A stretch of DNA of 33,257 bases from Alphaproteobacteria bacterium (GTDB taxonomy: Bacteria; Pseudomonadota; Alphaproteobacteria; Rhizobiales; Beijerinckiaceae), in the NCBI GenBank assembly GCA_021325385.1, contig JAJPHH010000178.1, positions 1 through 33,257 on the forward strand, written 5' to 3'. This document shows, in pieces, positions 1 to 11,801 of this stretch. A program made the translations under genes and the position numbers. The notes beneath the pieces were generated by a model. The model was not told the origin of the DNA. It ran no database searches and worked only from the letters and a program-made list of their open reading frames with translations. Numbering within the stretch: position 1 is the first letter of the stretch; each line of letters begins with the position of its first letter.

Positions 1-67
1 CGCGCAAGCGGGAATCCAGTACAGCCCATCCTGCAAGCGTTGAGGTTCCTGGATTCCCGCTTGCGCG
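1..67. repeat. Palindromic dispersed repeat upstream of the class III ADH gene
   Basis: A perfect 19-bp inverted repeat: bases 1-19 are the exact reverse complement of bases 49-67, separated by 29 bases. The arm contains the GGATTCCCGC...GCGGGAATGAC type of sequence that recurs in many alphaproteobacterial genomes as a small intergenic palindrome. The family link is from memory, while the inverted repeat itself is visible. It ends only 12 bases before the Shine-Dalgarno sequence of the next gene, so its transcript could fold right at the ribosome-binding region. The left end may be cut by the window edge. Confidence 0.8.
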
Positions 68-92
68 GGAATGACATTGGAGGCGAGAGACA

Positions 93-1220
<1,128 letters not shown>

Positions 1221-1275
1221 GACGTCGTGATCGGTCGGCAGCTTGCAAGCCGTCGTAGGGCCGCGTCCTATGAGT

Positions 1276-1301
1276 GCTTCGCTTCGCTCGCAATGATGGC
1301 G
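1276..1301. repeat. Fragment of a dispersed GCTTCGCTTCGCTCGCAATGA repeat
   Basis: Between the convergent ADH and monooxygenase genes lies a short copy of the core also present in the palindrome at 27474-27505 (gcttcgcttcg...cgcaatgacgg) and, in the other orientation, at about 11904-11920. Here only one arm is present, so it looks like a degenerate remnant. Confidence 0.5.
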
Positions 1302-1314
1302 ACGATTAGAAACG

Positions 1315-2526
1315 TCAAGCGAATAGATGCGGCTCTACGCCTTCGCGCATGACGAGGCGCCGCAACGGGCCGAACGCATTGAGCGCGGCGAGGCCGGCGC
1401 CGCGCAGCATGTGGAGCGGCGTCAGGCCGGCGATCAGCGACAGGTTGAGCGCGTTGACCGCCGCGGCGCGCGTCATCACGTCGCCGCGTCGGCGTGCCTC
1501 ATACCGCGCCAGCGCCGCGGCGCCGCCAATATCGGCGCCGATCGCTTTCGCCTGCGCCGCCGCCTCGATCAAATGCGCGGCGTCGCGCAAGCCTAAATTC
1601 AGTCCTTGAGCGCCGATCGGCGGCGCGACATGCGCTGCGTCGCCGATCAAGGCGAGGCGCGGCGCGGTCAGGCGCCTGGCCGTCTGAGCGACGAGCGGAA
1701 AGGCGCCGCGGCCGCCGGCGATCCGCATCGCGCCATGGATCGACTGCGCTTGCGCCTCGATCTCGGCGGCGAGATTTCCATCGTCGAGCGCCATCCGGCG
1801 GCGCGCCGCGGAATGCGTCATGACCCAGACGAGGCTCGATCGATGCGCCTCGCCTTCCGCCGGCGGCAAGGGCACCAGCGTGAAGGGGCCGCTCCGGGTG
1901 TGGAACTCCGTCGAGAAATCCTGGTGCGGCCGCCTATGGCTCAAAATCGTGGTCAGCGCGGTTTGCGGCAGGCGATGCGTCCTGATCGGAATGTCGGCGG
2001 CCAGTCGCGCCGGCGAGTCGCGCCCGTCCGCCGCGACGACAAGCAGCGCGGCGATCGTACGGCCGTCGTCGCAATGCGCCAGCGCGCGTCCCTGATCCCA
2101 TTCGTAGGCGCTGACCCGGCGCCCGATCAGGGTCAGGCGCGCCCGGCGCGCCGCATCCGCCGCCAGCGCCTCGATCAGCGCCGCGTTCTCGACGTTCCAG
2201 CCAAAGGCTTCGAGGCCGATCTCGCCGGCGCGAAATTCGACCGTCGGCGCGCGCCACAGCGAATCGGCGTCGTCGATCAGGCGCAACCCTTTTAGCGGCG
2301 CGCCGCGCCGCTCGATCTCGGCTCTGAGCCCCAAACGCTCAAAGAACCGCATCGACCCGTCGAGCAAGGCGACGGTGCGTCCATTGGCCAAGCGCTCCGG
2401 CGCGCCGCACAGGATCGTCTCGAATCCGGCTTCGGCGAAAGCGAGCGCCGCGGCGAGCCCGGCGAGGCCCGCGCCGACCACCAGAATCTCCGTCGCGATG
2501 GCTTGCCGGCGCTGACTGTCGAGCAT
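1315..2526 (-). CDS. FAD-dependent monooxygenase, UbiH/UbiF/VisC/COQ6 family
   Basis: Predicted flavoprotein hydroxylase of 403 residues. The N-terminal dinucleotide-binding motif VVGAGLAGLAAALAFAEAG lies near residues 15-33. The DG motif (VVAADGRDSPAR) is in the middle and the second FAD motif, RLALIGDAAHVAPPIGAQG, lies near residue 295. This is the architecture of ubiquinone-biosynthesis ring hydroxylases, which act on polyprenylated phenols at the inner membrane. Which ring carbon it hydroxylates (UbiH, UbiF, UbiL or UbiM role) cannot be told from the sequence. The ATG at 2526 gives a start 10 residues before the beta strand of the Rossmann fold, as is normal. The gene is divergent from phosphatidylcholine synthase with 77 bases between the chosen starts, so their promoters must overlap. 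Confidence 0.83.
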   Translation of the reverse strand: MLDSQRRQAIATEILVVGAGLAGLAAALAFAEAGFETILCGAPERLANGRTVALLDGSMRFFERLGLRAEIERRGAPLKGLRLIDDADSLWRAPTVEFRAGEIGLEAFGWNVENAALIEALAADAARRARLTLIGRRVSAYEWDQGRALAHCDDGRTIAALLVVAADGRDSPARLAADIPIRTHRLPQTALTTILSHRRPHQDFSTEFHTRSGPFTLVPLPPAEGEAHRSSLVWVMTHSAARRRMALDDGNLAAEIEAQAQSIHGAMRIAGGRGAFPLVAQTARRLTAPRLALIGDAAHVAPPIGAQGLNLGLRDAAHLIEAAAQAKAIGADIGGAAALARYEARRRGDVMTRAAAVNALNLSLIAGLTPLHMLRGAGLAALNAFGPLRRLVMREGVEPHLFA

Positions 2527-2603
2527 TGCCGATTTCTCGCATGCGTGCTTTCTTGCGTCCAGGCGGGCCCCGCTCGTCGCGGCGGGAGGCGATCAAGGCG
2601 GCG

Positions 2604-3326
2604 ATGAGCGTGGTCAAAGAGAAAAACCGCGTTCCCGTGCGGCGGGCCGCCGCGTTTTCGGTTCACGTGCTGACCGCTTCGGGCGGCGCGGTCGCGGTTC
2701 TCGCGCTCTACGCCGCAATCGAGCGCGATTTCACCGCGACTTTCGCCTGGCTCGGTCTGGCGATCTTCATCGACGGCGTCGACGGAACGCTCGCCCGCGC
2801 CGCGCGGGTCACCGAGGTCGCGGCGACGATCAATGGCGTGATCCTCGATCTTGTCGTCGATTTTCTTTCTTACGTTCTCGTGCCGGTCGTCGCGATCTGG
2901 CGATCCGATCTCCTGTCGACGCCGCTCGCCTTCTGGATCGGGCTCGCGGTGATCGTCGCTTCCGCGCTTTATTTCGCCGACACGCGGATGAAGACCGCAG
3001 ACAATTGGTTTCGCGGTTTTCCGGCGCTGTGGAACGTGCTGGCGCTCTATCTTTTCGTCTTCCGGCTGCCCGGCCAGGTCAACGCGGCGATTCTGATCGT
3101 GGCGACCGCGCTGATGTTTGCGCCGATCGTCTTCGTTCACCCGATGCGCGTCGAAAAAATGCGCGGGCCGACCCTGGCGGCGACGCTGCTCTGGGCCGCC
3201 TGCGCGGTTCTGGCGGTCTGGCGCGACTTGGCCCCCGGTTTCTGGGTCAAGGCCGGCCTGATCCTGAGCGCTGTTTATTTTTTTGCCCTGCCGCTGCAGC
3301 GCCATTCCTTCTGGGCGGAGGAATAG
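2604..3326 (+). CDS. pcs: Phosphatidylcholine synthase (CDP-diacylglycerol:choline)
   Basis: Integral inner-membrane enzyme that condenses choline with CDP-diacylglycerol to give phosphatidylcholine and CMP, a route found mainly in host-associated and alphaproteobacterial species. The CDP-alcohol phosphotransferase motif is visible at residues 57-86: D57, D60-G61, A64-R65, G78, D82, D86. The 12-residue gap between AR and G is longer than the classical 8 and is typical of Pcs. About eight hydrophobic segments follow, and the N-terminal FSVHVLTASGG is a Pcs hallmark. I chose ATG 2604 (240 residues) because family members start about 15 residues before that motif. The open frame continues upstream to a TTG at 2526 and an ATG at 2541, but that part overlaps the divergent gene's start region. 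GGGAGG lies at 2584-2589 and AAGG at 2595-2598. Confidence 0.9.
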   Translation: MSVVKEKNRVPVRRAAAFSVHVLTASGGAVAVLALYAAIERDFTATFAWLGLAIFIDGVDGTLARAARVTEVAATINGVILDLVVDFLSYVLVPVVAIWRSDLLSTPLAFWIGLAVIVASALYFADTRMKTADNWFRGFPALWNVLALYLFVFRLPGQVNAAILIVATALMFAPIVFVHPMRVEKMRGPTLAATLLWAACAVLAVWRDLAPGFWVKAGLILSAVYFFALPLQRHSFWAEE

Positions 3327-3338
3327 CGGCCGATCGGC

Positions 3339-3368
3339 TTGAAGCTGACGGACAAATATTGGTATAGC
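3339..3368 (+). promoter_or_regulatory. Candidate sigma-70 promoter for tRNA-Cys
   Basis: TTGAAG at 3339-3344 and TATAGC at 3363-3368 are separated by 18 bases, 28 bases before the mature tRNA starts. Each box matches four of six consensus positions, so this is plausible but not strong. Confidence 0.4.
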
Positions 3369-3396
3369 GCCTCGCGCTCGGCGCATTCTTGCCGGC

Positions 3397-3470
3397 GGCC
3401 TCGTGGCGGAGTGGCTACGCAGAGGACTGCAAATCCTTGCACCCCGGTTCGATTCCGGGCGAGGCCTCCA
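3397..3470 (+). tRNA. tRNA-Cys (anticodon GCA), CCA encoded
   Basis: A 74-base cloverleaf. The acceptor arms GGCCTCG (3397-3403) and CGAGGCC (3460-3466) pair perfectly. The discriminator is U at 3467, a cysteine identity base, and CCA is encoded at 3468-3470. The anticodon loop CTGCAAA is at 3427-3433 with GCA at 3429-3431, closed by a five-pair stem that includes one G-U. The T-arm contains GGTTCGATTCC. It sits between pcs and the methyltransferase-like gene on the same strand. Confidence 0.97.
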
Positions 3471-3526
3471 TTTGCTTTTAGGGTTCAGGGCGGCGACGCC
3501 TCGGGGGCAAGCGAATCGTAAAGCAC

Positions 3527-4195
3527 ATGACTATTCCGGCTTCTTCCGAAATTTACGCGCGTCGTCGCCAATATATGATCGACGGCCAATTGCGGACTTT
3601 CAGCGTCAATGACTTGGCGCTGCTCGCCGCTTTCGCCGAAGTTCCGCGCGAAGCTTTTGTCGAGCCGAGCTTCGTCTCCTTCGCCTATTTCGATCGTGAG
3701 GTCCCGGCGCTGAAGGGCCATGGCCGCCAGCTGCTCGCGCCGGCCCCGCTCGGCCGTCTCATTCAAGCGGCGCGGCCGCAGCCGGGCGAGCGCGCGCTCG
3801 ACGTCGCCGGCGGCTCGGGCTATAGCGCGAGCATTCTCGCCCGCCTTGGCGTCCAGGTGACGGCTTTGGAGACCGCCGAGGCCGGCGAGGGCGCGAAGCT
3901 CCTGCTCGCCGGCCAACAGGGGGTCGAGACCGTCAACGGCGATTTGCCGGCCGGATTCGCGGCCAAGGCGCCCTTCGACATGATCCTGGTCAATGGCGCC
4001 TTCGAGATTTGGCCTGAACAATTGGTCGCGCAACTGGCCGAGGGCGGCCGGCTGGTCGGGTTCGACGCGACTTTCCCGGCGCCGAAGGGGGTCTTGATCG
4101 AAAAAGCCGGCGGCGCGACCAGCCGGCGCGTCCTGTTCGACGCGGCGGCGCCGCGACTCGACGCCTTCCGGCGGCCGCTCCAATTCGCCTTTTAA
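3527..4195 (+). CDS. Protein-L-isoaspartate O-methyltransferase-like protein
   Basis: A 222-residue class I SAM-dependent methyltransferase fold. The N-terminal part (YARRRQYMIDGQLR, then EVPREAFVEP) resembles PCMT family proteins, and SAM motif I is ALDVAGGSGYS at residues 90-100. Where true isoaspartate methyltransferases carry the active-site T-I-S segment ahead of motif I, this protein reads RQLLAPAPLGRLIQ (residues 67-80). The repair reaction is therefore doubtful and the substrate unknown. The same arrangement of a PCMT-like gene just upstream of tolC is, to my recollection, common in Rhizobiales. No good Shine-Dalgarno precedes the ATG at 3527. Confidence 0.75.
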   Translation: MTIPASSEIYARRRQYMIDGQLRTFSVNDLALLAAFAEVPREAFVEPSFVSFAYFDREVPALKGHGRQLLAPAPLGRLIQAARPQPGERALDVAGGSGYSASILARLGVQVTALETAEAGEGAKLLLAGQQGVETVNGDLPAGFAAKAPFDMILVNGAFEIWPEQLVAQLAEGGRLVGFDATFPAPKGVLIEKAGGATSRRVLFDAAAPRLDAFRRPLQFAF

Positions 4196-4406
4196 CTTGT
4201 GGCTGGTATAAAGTGTCGCAAATTTGCGACGCCTGCCAAGTTTCTTGAGTCGCGTAGGACTAGGATGGGGGCTGGGGATGGCTGGGCGCGAATTATTCCC
4301 TATCTTAAGCAAGGGCCTTAGGAATCGGCCCGGCCGCCGGCGTCTTTCAATCCGCGTTTTGCGCCGGCGGATCTAGGCGTCGTCAACGGTGCGTTGAGGG
4401 CGTCAG

Positions 4407-4429
4407 CGCGCGTTAAAAAATAACGCGCG
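4407..4429. promoter_or_regulatory. Palindrome upstream of tolC, candidate operator or 5'UTR hairpin
   Basis: Perfect 9-bp inverted repeat CGCGCGTTA (4407-4415) and TAACGCGCG (4421-4429) around five A residues, ending 31 bases before the tolC start. The size and symmetry fit a TetR- or MarR-type repressor site. It could also form a stable hairpin in the leader RNA. No T-run follows, so it is not a standard intrinsic terminator. The rest of 4196-4460 shows nothing else I can support. Confidence 0.5.
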
Positions 4430-4460
4430 GCGACAAAGGCGGTCGATAAACGGGGCATGA

Positions 4461-5876
4461 ATGTCTGTGGGGCAATTGTTCTTCGCGGGGGGCGGTTATT
4501 GGCGCCTCGCGGCACGGAGCGCGGTCCTCGCGGCCGTCGCGGTTTTCGCCGCGGCGCCGGCCGTCGCCGAAACATTGGCGGGGGCGCTCGCCAAGGCCTA
4601 TCTCAACAATCCCGACATCAACCAGCAGCGCGCCGCGGTGCGCGCGAGCGACGAGAACATCCCAAAGGCCAATGCGGGCTTCCTGCCGACGATCAACGGG
4701 CAAGCCAGCTATGGCGTATCCAACACCCATATCGAGGCGCCGGGCCAGAACGCGTCCGTACTGTCGCACCCGCGCGGTTTTGGCGTGACCGCCACCGAGA
4801 ACATCTGGAACGGGAATCGCACGATTAACGGGGTCCGCCAGGCTGAATCCTCGGTGCTTGCGGCGCGCGAGACGTTGCGGAACACCGAGCAGAACATCCT
4901 GCTCAACGCCGTCACCTTCTACATGAACGTGCTGCGCGATTCGGCGATCCTTCAGCTCGATCGCGCCAATGTCGACGTGCTCAAGGAGCAGCTCCGCAAC
5001 ACGCAAGACCGGTTCAATGTCGGCGAAGTGACGAAGACCGACGTGGCGCAAGCGCAGGCGAGTCTGGCCGGCGCCGAGGCGCAGGCTTTGAGCGCAGAAT
5101 CGACGCTGCAATCCTCGATCGCCAGCTATCGCCAGACGGTCGGCGACCAGCCGAAAAACCTTCAGCCGGTCAAGCCGCTCGAGAGGGTCCTGCCGAAGAC
5201 TCTGCAAGAAGCGATCGCCATTTCGCTGGTCGAGCATCCGGCCATCGTGGCGGCTTTGCATGGAGTCGACGCGGCCGAACTGAACGTCAAAGTCGTCGAA
5301 GGCGCTTTGCTGCCGACTTTGAACGCGGAATTGCAAGCTACCGAGCAATGGGACTCGACCGCCGCCTTCGTTATTCCGAATCACGTCACCAACGTGACCG
5401 CCACGGCGACATTGAACATTCCGATCTATCAGGGCGGCTCGGAATACGCCTCGGTTCGCCAGGCGAAGGAGCAGCTTACGCAGCAAGAGTTGCAAGCCTC
5501 TCAGCAGCGCGACACGGTCCGCCAGGCGGTCACGGCCGCTTGGTGGCTGTTCTCCGTCTCGCCGGCCGTGATTCGATCTTCGCGGGCGCAGGTCGACGCA
5601 GCGGCCGTCGCGCTCGCCGGCGTTCGCGAAGAAGCGAAGGTCGGCCAGCGAACCACGCTCGACGTGCTCAACGCGCAACAGACCTTGTTGAACGCGCGAG
5701 TCCAGCTTGTCTCAGCCGAGCACGACCAAGTCGTCGCGTCCTATGCGCTGCTGTCGGCGATCGGCCGTTTGTCGACGGCCAATCTCGGCGTCGCCGTCGC
5801 TCAATACGATCCGAGGGTCCATTTCGACCAGGTCAAGGATAAGTGGATCGGCCTGCGCACGCCGGACGGCAAGTGA
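4461..5876 (+). CDS. tolC: TolC family outer membrane efflux/secretion channel
   Basis: Trimeric outer-membrane channel partner of type I secretion systems and RND/MFS pumps. The 471-residue product has a signal peptide whose hydrophobic core is AVLAAVAVFAAAPAVA, with cleavage near Ala36. Two outer-membrane-efflux repeats follow, each with long coiled-coil helices rich in Ala/Gln/Leu. The first ends around TQDRFNVGEVTKTDVAQAQA and the second around VREEAKVGQRTTLDVLNAQQ; these paired FxxGxxTxxDVxxAQ-type motifs mark the family. No adaptor or transporter gene is adjacent, so it is probably a shared housekeeping TolC. ATG 4461 is used because the frame from ATG 4457 does not encode this protein; the ribosome site (GGGG at 4452-4455) is weak. 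Confidence 0.93.
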   Translation: MSVGQLFFAGGGYWRLAARSAVLAAVAVFAAAPAVAETLAGALAKAYLNNPDINQQRAAVRASDENIPKANAGFLPTINGQASYGVSNTHIEAPGQNASVLSHPRGFGVTATENIWNGNRTINGVRQAESSVLAARETLRNTEQNILLNAVTFYMNVLRDSAILQLDRANVDVLKEQLRNTQDRFNVGEVTKTDVAQAQASLAGAEAQALSAESTLQSSIASYRQTVGDQPKNLQPVKPLERVLPKTLQEAIAISLVEHPAIVAALHGVDAAELNVKVVEGALLPTLNAELQATEQWDSTAAFVIPNHVTNVTATATLNIPIYQGGSEYASVRQAKEQLTQQELQASQQRDTVRQAVTAAWWLFSVSPAVIRSSRAQVDAAAVALAGVREEAKVGQRTTLDVLNAQQTLLNARVQLVSAEHDQVVASYALLSAIGRLSTANLGVAVAQYDPRVHFDQVKDKWIGLRTPDGK

Positions 5877-6104
5877 GCCGCCGCGGCGATTCGCCGAACC
5901 GGCAAGGCGTTAAGATGTTAAGCGGCTGGCAGGGCGTTCCGCTCATTTTCTCGGCATAAGTCCCGCTTCGCGGCGGCGAACCGGTAGACGCTTCCTCGGC
6001 GACTCAGCTAGGAATTTCAATTGCGTCAGCTTAAGCGCGGTCCTCAGTGGCGGGCGGGACCTTGCGAGACGGCGTCATTTGCGCGCCAAAGGGCATAACA
6101 GGGC

Positions 6105-6692
6105 ATGAGCGCCAATCCATCCTACGATCTCGATGCTTTGCACCGCGCGCAGCGCGCCTATGAGCCGTCGATGGAGGAAATCCTCGCCTCGATCCGCAAC
6201 ATCATCTCCGAGGAGCGGCCAGGCATGGGGCCGCTGCCCAGCGTCGCCGCGCAGCGGCCTTCGCCGGCCGCCGAGCCGGCGCCGCCGCCGCTCCCGGCCG
6301 CCGAACGTCCTCAGCCGGTCGAGCGCGCCGAGCCGGCTATGCCGCGCGTGGTCTGGCCCAAACCCGAAGCCGAAGCGCCTGCCGAGGTTGACGCCGCGCC
6401 CGCCGCCAAGGCGGTCCAAGCGCCCGCGCCGCAGCCCGTCGACCAGGACCAGCCGGCCCCGGCTGCGGGCGGGGAGGATCGGCTGATCTCCGCCGAGGCC
6501 GACGCCGCGATCGCCCATTCTTTCGACGCCCTCTCGGTCAGCGTCGCCGTGCAGAACTCGACCATAATCGAGGACACGGTTCGCGAGATGATTCGGCCGA
6601 TGCTGAAGGCCTGGCTCGACGACCATTTGCCGACCATGGTCGAAAATCTGGTCCGCGCCGAAATTCAGCGCGTCGCCCGCGGCGGCCGCTGA
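6105..6692 (+). CDS. popZ: Cell-pole organising protein PopZ (DUF2497)
   Basis: Self-assembling polar scaffold of alphaproteobacteria that anchors chromosome partition and signalling proteins. The 195 residues show the three-part PopZ layout: a short N-terminal helix EPSMEEILASIRNIISEE (about residues 22-39), a disordered linker of roughly 90 residues dominated by Pro, Ala and Glu, and a C-terminal oligomerisation region with EMIRPMLKAWLDDHLP and VENLVRAEIQRVARGG. All three parts are intact. It precedes valS by about 210 bases on the same strand, an order I recall from other Rhizobiales. No strong Shine-Dalgarno is seen before the ATG at 6105. Confidence 0.93.
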   Translation: MSANPSYDLDALHRAQRAYEPSMEEILASIRNIISEERPGMGPLPSVAAQRPSPAAEPAPPPLPAAERPQPVERAEPAMPRVVWPKPEAEAPAEVDAAPAAKAVQAPAPQPVDQDQPAPAAGGEDRLISAEADAAIAHSFDALSVSVAVQNSTIIEDTVREMIRPMLKAWLDDHLPTMVENLVRAEIQRVARGGR

Positions 6693-6900
6693 TCTGCTCC
6701 GCCGGCAATGGACGCGCGTCGTTCCTGCTGACGCGGAAGGACGCCGGCGGAGCGCGTTGACTTTGCCGCGCCGCTAAGGCTTTAAGCGCGTTCGGCGCCG
6801 CCCGAGGCCGCGCCTGTGCGCCGGCCTCGACCCATGCGCATGAATTGCCTCTCAGCCGTTGCGGCGGTCGCGCCGTCAGCCGGAGCGTGTTGGATTCGAC

Positions 6901-9795
<2,895 letters not shown>

Positions 9796-9970
9796 ACGCG
9801 CCAGTTCGCGACAGATTCGTTGCAAATGCGCAACATCCGTCGCCCAAGTGAAAAGGGTCTGATTTCCTACTTTAACGCGCCGCGATTGCGCCATAAACCA
9901 CGCGCTAATTCAACCTGTGCAAGATGACGCAAGTTACGGCACCGTCGTCATCTTTCCGCTTCTGATGATC

Positions 9971-9996
9971 GGTCGGCCGCTCTTAAAGAGCCGACC
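9971..9996 (+). promoter_or_regulatory. Leader hairpin just upstream of the exoR-like gene
   Basis: GGTCGG (9971-9976) can pair with CCGACC (9991-9996), or GCTCT (9979-9983) with AGAGC (9987-9991) inside it. The structure ends 4 bases before the GGAG (10001-10004) used by the start codon at 10010. It may affect translation or be the foot of a divergent operator. This is seen as sequence symmetry only. Confidence 0.35.
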
Positions 9997-10009
9997 ACTT
10001 GGAGCTAGT

Positions 10010-11053
10010 ATGGGCGCGTTGGCGATCGGCGGCGAGGATGGCGGCTGCGGAACTTGGCGGCGCCCTGCCTTTGGCCGCGGTTCGATTGTCACGCGCAGCC
10101 TTGCCCCCTTTCTTCTCGCTTTGGCGTTGACCGCGCCGGGCGCGGCCTGGGCCTTGGACGCCTCCCAGCCGCCGCAGCCGATGGAGAAGATCCCGCTCAA
10201 ATTGTTCAAGAGCGCGCAGCAGGCCCTTCGCATGGGGATCGAGGAGCTGCGCGCCGGCGATTCCAAGTCCTCGGTCGAGGCGCTGAAATACGCCGCCGAG
10301 GGCGGCCAGTCCTTGGCTCAGTGGAAGCTCGGCCGGATGTACGCCGATGGCGACGGCGTGCCGCATGACGATCTCAAAGCCTACGAATATTTCGATCAGA
10401 TCGTCCGCAATTATAGCGAGGACGAGCAGGATCGGCGCGACCTCGCCGCGGTCTCGAACGCGATCGTCGCCATCGGCATCTACAATCTGAACGGCATCGC
10501 CAATTCGCCGATCCAGCCCGATCCGGGCCGGGCGTTCGAATTGTTCATGTATGCGGCGACGAATTTCGGCGATCCCGACGCGCAGTACAATCTCGCCCGG
10601 ATGTATATGGACGGCGTCGGCGGCCTCGAGAAGAGCAACATGCGGGCGGCGCGCTGGCTGGCTCTGGCGGCCGAGAAGCATCATCATCCGGCCCAGGCGG
10701 TGCTCGGCCATCTGCTCTTTGTCGGCGACGGCTTGCCCCGCCAGCGGGCGCGCGGCCTGATGTGGCTGACCATCGCCAAGAGCGCGGTCCACGGCCCGAA
10801 GAACCAGTGGATCGCCGATCTCTTCAATAAGGACTACGCAGTGGCCGGCGACGACGATCGGCAGATGGCCGCGCTCTATGTCGGTCAATATGACAAGGGG
10901 CGCGAGGCGCCCGCCGCGGCTGAGGCGCGCGGGGCCGCGGGGATTCCGGCCGCGCCGACCGTGGCGCTCGCGCCAACGGCGGCGCCGAGGCTGCCGCCTG
11001 CTTCGGCGCCTCTCGCCGAGGCCGGATCGTCGCCTGGCGAGCCGCACGACTGA
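10010..11053 (+). CDS. exoR: ExoR-like periplasmic Sel1-repeat regulator
   Basis: Homologue of the ExoR protein that in rhizobia binds the sensor ExoS/ChvG in the periplasm and holds back ChvI-dependent control of exopolysaccharide and motility. The body matches from memory: PLKLFKSAQQALRMG, EALKYAAEGGQSLAQWKLG, RMYADGDGVPHDDLKAYEYF, IGIYNLNGIANSPIQPDPGRA and DAQYNLARMYMDGVGG, i.e. Sel1-type helical repeats. ATG 10010 has GGAG 5 bases upstream and gives 347 residues, with a signal peptide (core LAPFLLALALTAPGAAWA) preceded by an unusually long 30-residue leader. The open frame extends to 9917, but I see no support for that. The C-terminus has an extra Ala/Pro-rich tail of about 60 residues absent from the rhizobial protein as I remember it. 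The ExoS/ChvI genes are not in the window. Confidence 0.78.
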   Translation: MGALAIGGEDGGCGTWRRPAFGRGSIVTRSLAPFLLALALTAPGAAWALDASQPPQPMEKIPLKLFKSAQQALRMGIEELRAGDSKSSVEALKYAAEGGQSLAQWKLGRMYADGDGVPHDDLKAYEYFDQIVRNYSEDEQDRRDLAAVSNAIVAIGIYNLNGIANSPIQPDPGRAFELFMYAATNFGDPDAQYNLARMYMDGVGGLEKSNMRAARWLALAAEKHHHPAQAVLGHLLFVGDGLPRQRARGLMWLTIAKSAVHGPKNQWIADLFNKDYAVAGDDDRQMAALYVGQYDKGREAPAAAEARGAAGIPAAPTVALAPTAAPRLPPASAPLAEAGSSPGEPHD

Positions 11054-11106
11054 CGGCCGTGCGCCGATCGCCGTAGCCCATCTTCCCCGAAATCATCGAC
11101 GCAGCG

Positions 11107-11125
11107 CGCCGCGAGATTCGCGGCG
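11107..11125. terminator. GC-rich hairpin between convergent genes
   Basis: CGCCGCGA (11107-11114) and TCGCGGCG (11118-11125) form an 8-bp perfect stem with a 3-base loop between the convergent exoR-like and LysE-family genes. There is no T-run on either side, so it may act as a bidirectional transcript end or 3'-end protector rather than a textbook intrinsic terminator. Confidence 0.4.
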
Positions 11126-11150
11126 TACACTGGACGGTTTGCGCGCGCGC

Positions 11151-11801
11151 TCAGAAAATCCGGATCGCCGAGTTGACCGCGAAATAGATCATGAGCAGCG
11201 CGGTGGCGAGGTCGACGCCGAACGCCCACCACTTCGCGGCTTGATCCGATCCTGCGCGGCGACGAAGGAGGACGACCGATCCTGACCAAACCAAGCCCCA
11301 GGTCAGCGCCCCGGAAATGACCGCCGCGGCCATCGCCAGCAGCGCGTAGGCGCTATTCCCGGAGAGTTCCGGCCGGCCCATTGCGGCGAGCCAGAAGGCG
11401 ACGTTCCATGGGCTCGCCAAGGCCATGCTGGCGCCGAGCAAAAATCCGGCGCGGCGCGTGTTGAAGCGAAGGGCAGAGCCCGAATCCGACGCCGGCTGCG
11501 CCGACGCGCGCCAGGCCGCGCGCAAAAACAGCGCGGCAAGCGCGAGCAGCAGCGCGATGCTGATCACGCCCATGATCTCGCGCATGAGCGGCGTCGTGAA
11601 GATCGCCCCGACTCCGAGCGAAACCAGCACCGCCCAGAACGCGTCGGCGCAGCAAGCGCCGAGCAGAACCGTGAACCCGGCCCAAAATCCGCTCGCCAAA
11701 CAGCGACGCGCGATTTCCGAATTTATCGGTCCAGGCGGCCAGGCGACGGACCAGCCGAGGAGAAAGCCGGTCGCGAGCAAGGGAGAAATGGCGGCGTTCA
11801 T
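11151..11801 (-). CDS. LysE family translocator
   Basis: Predicted inner-membrane exporter of 216 residues with about six hydrophobic helices. The family signature near the N-terminus, GWSVAWPPGPINSEIARRCLASGFWAGF, contains the PGP motif. A second conserved region, SMALASPWNVAFWLAAMG, corresponds to the LysE/RhtB 'NPK/NP' segment in modified form. LysE-family proteins export amino acids or related small molecules, but the substrate cannot be inferred. It is transcribed alone; the upstream 384 bases contain no gene. Confidence 0.78.
   Translation of the reverse strand: MNAAISPLLATGFLLGWSVAWPPGPINSEIARRCLASGFWAGFTVLLGACCADAFWAVLVSLGVGAIFTTPLMREIMGVISIALLLALAALFLRAAWRASAQPASDSGSALRFNTRRAGFLLGASMALASPWNVAFWLAAMGRPELSGNSAYALLAMAAAVISGALTWGLVWSGSVVLLRRRAGSDQAAKWWAFGVDLATALLMIYFAVNSAIRIF

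Noticed and set aside
2292-3386. Long minus-strand open frame over pcs
   Set aside because: It runs antisense to a well-supported gene, is dominated by Arg/Asp/Gly as expected for a shadow of GC-rich codons, and has no motif.
4413-5678. 421-codon minus-strand frame over tolC
   Set aside because: Antisense to tolC; Arg-rich shadow translation without family features.
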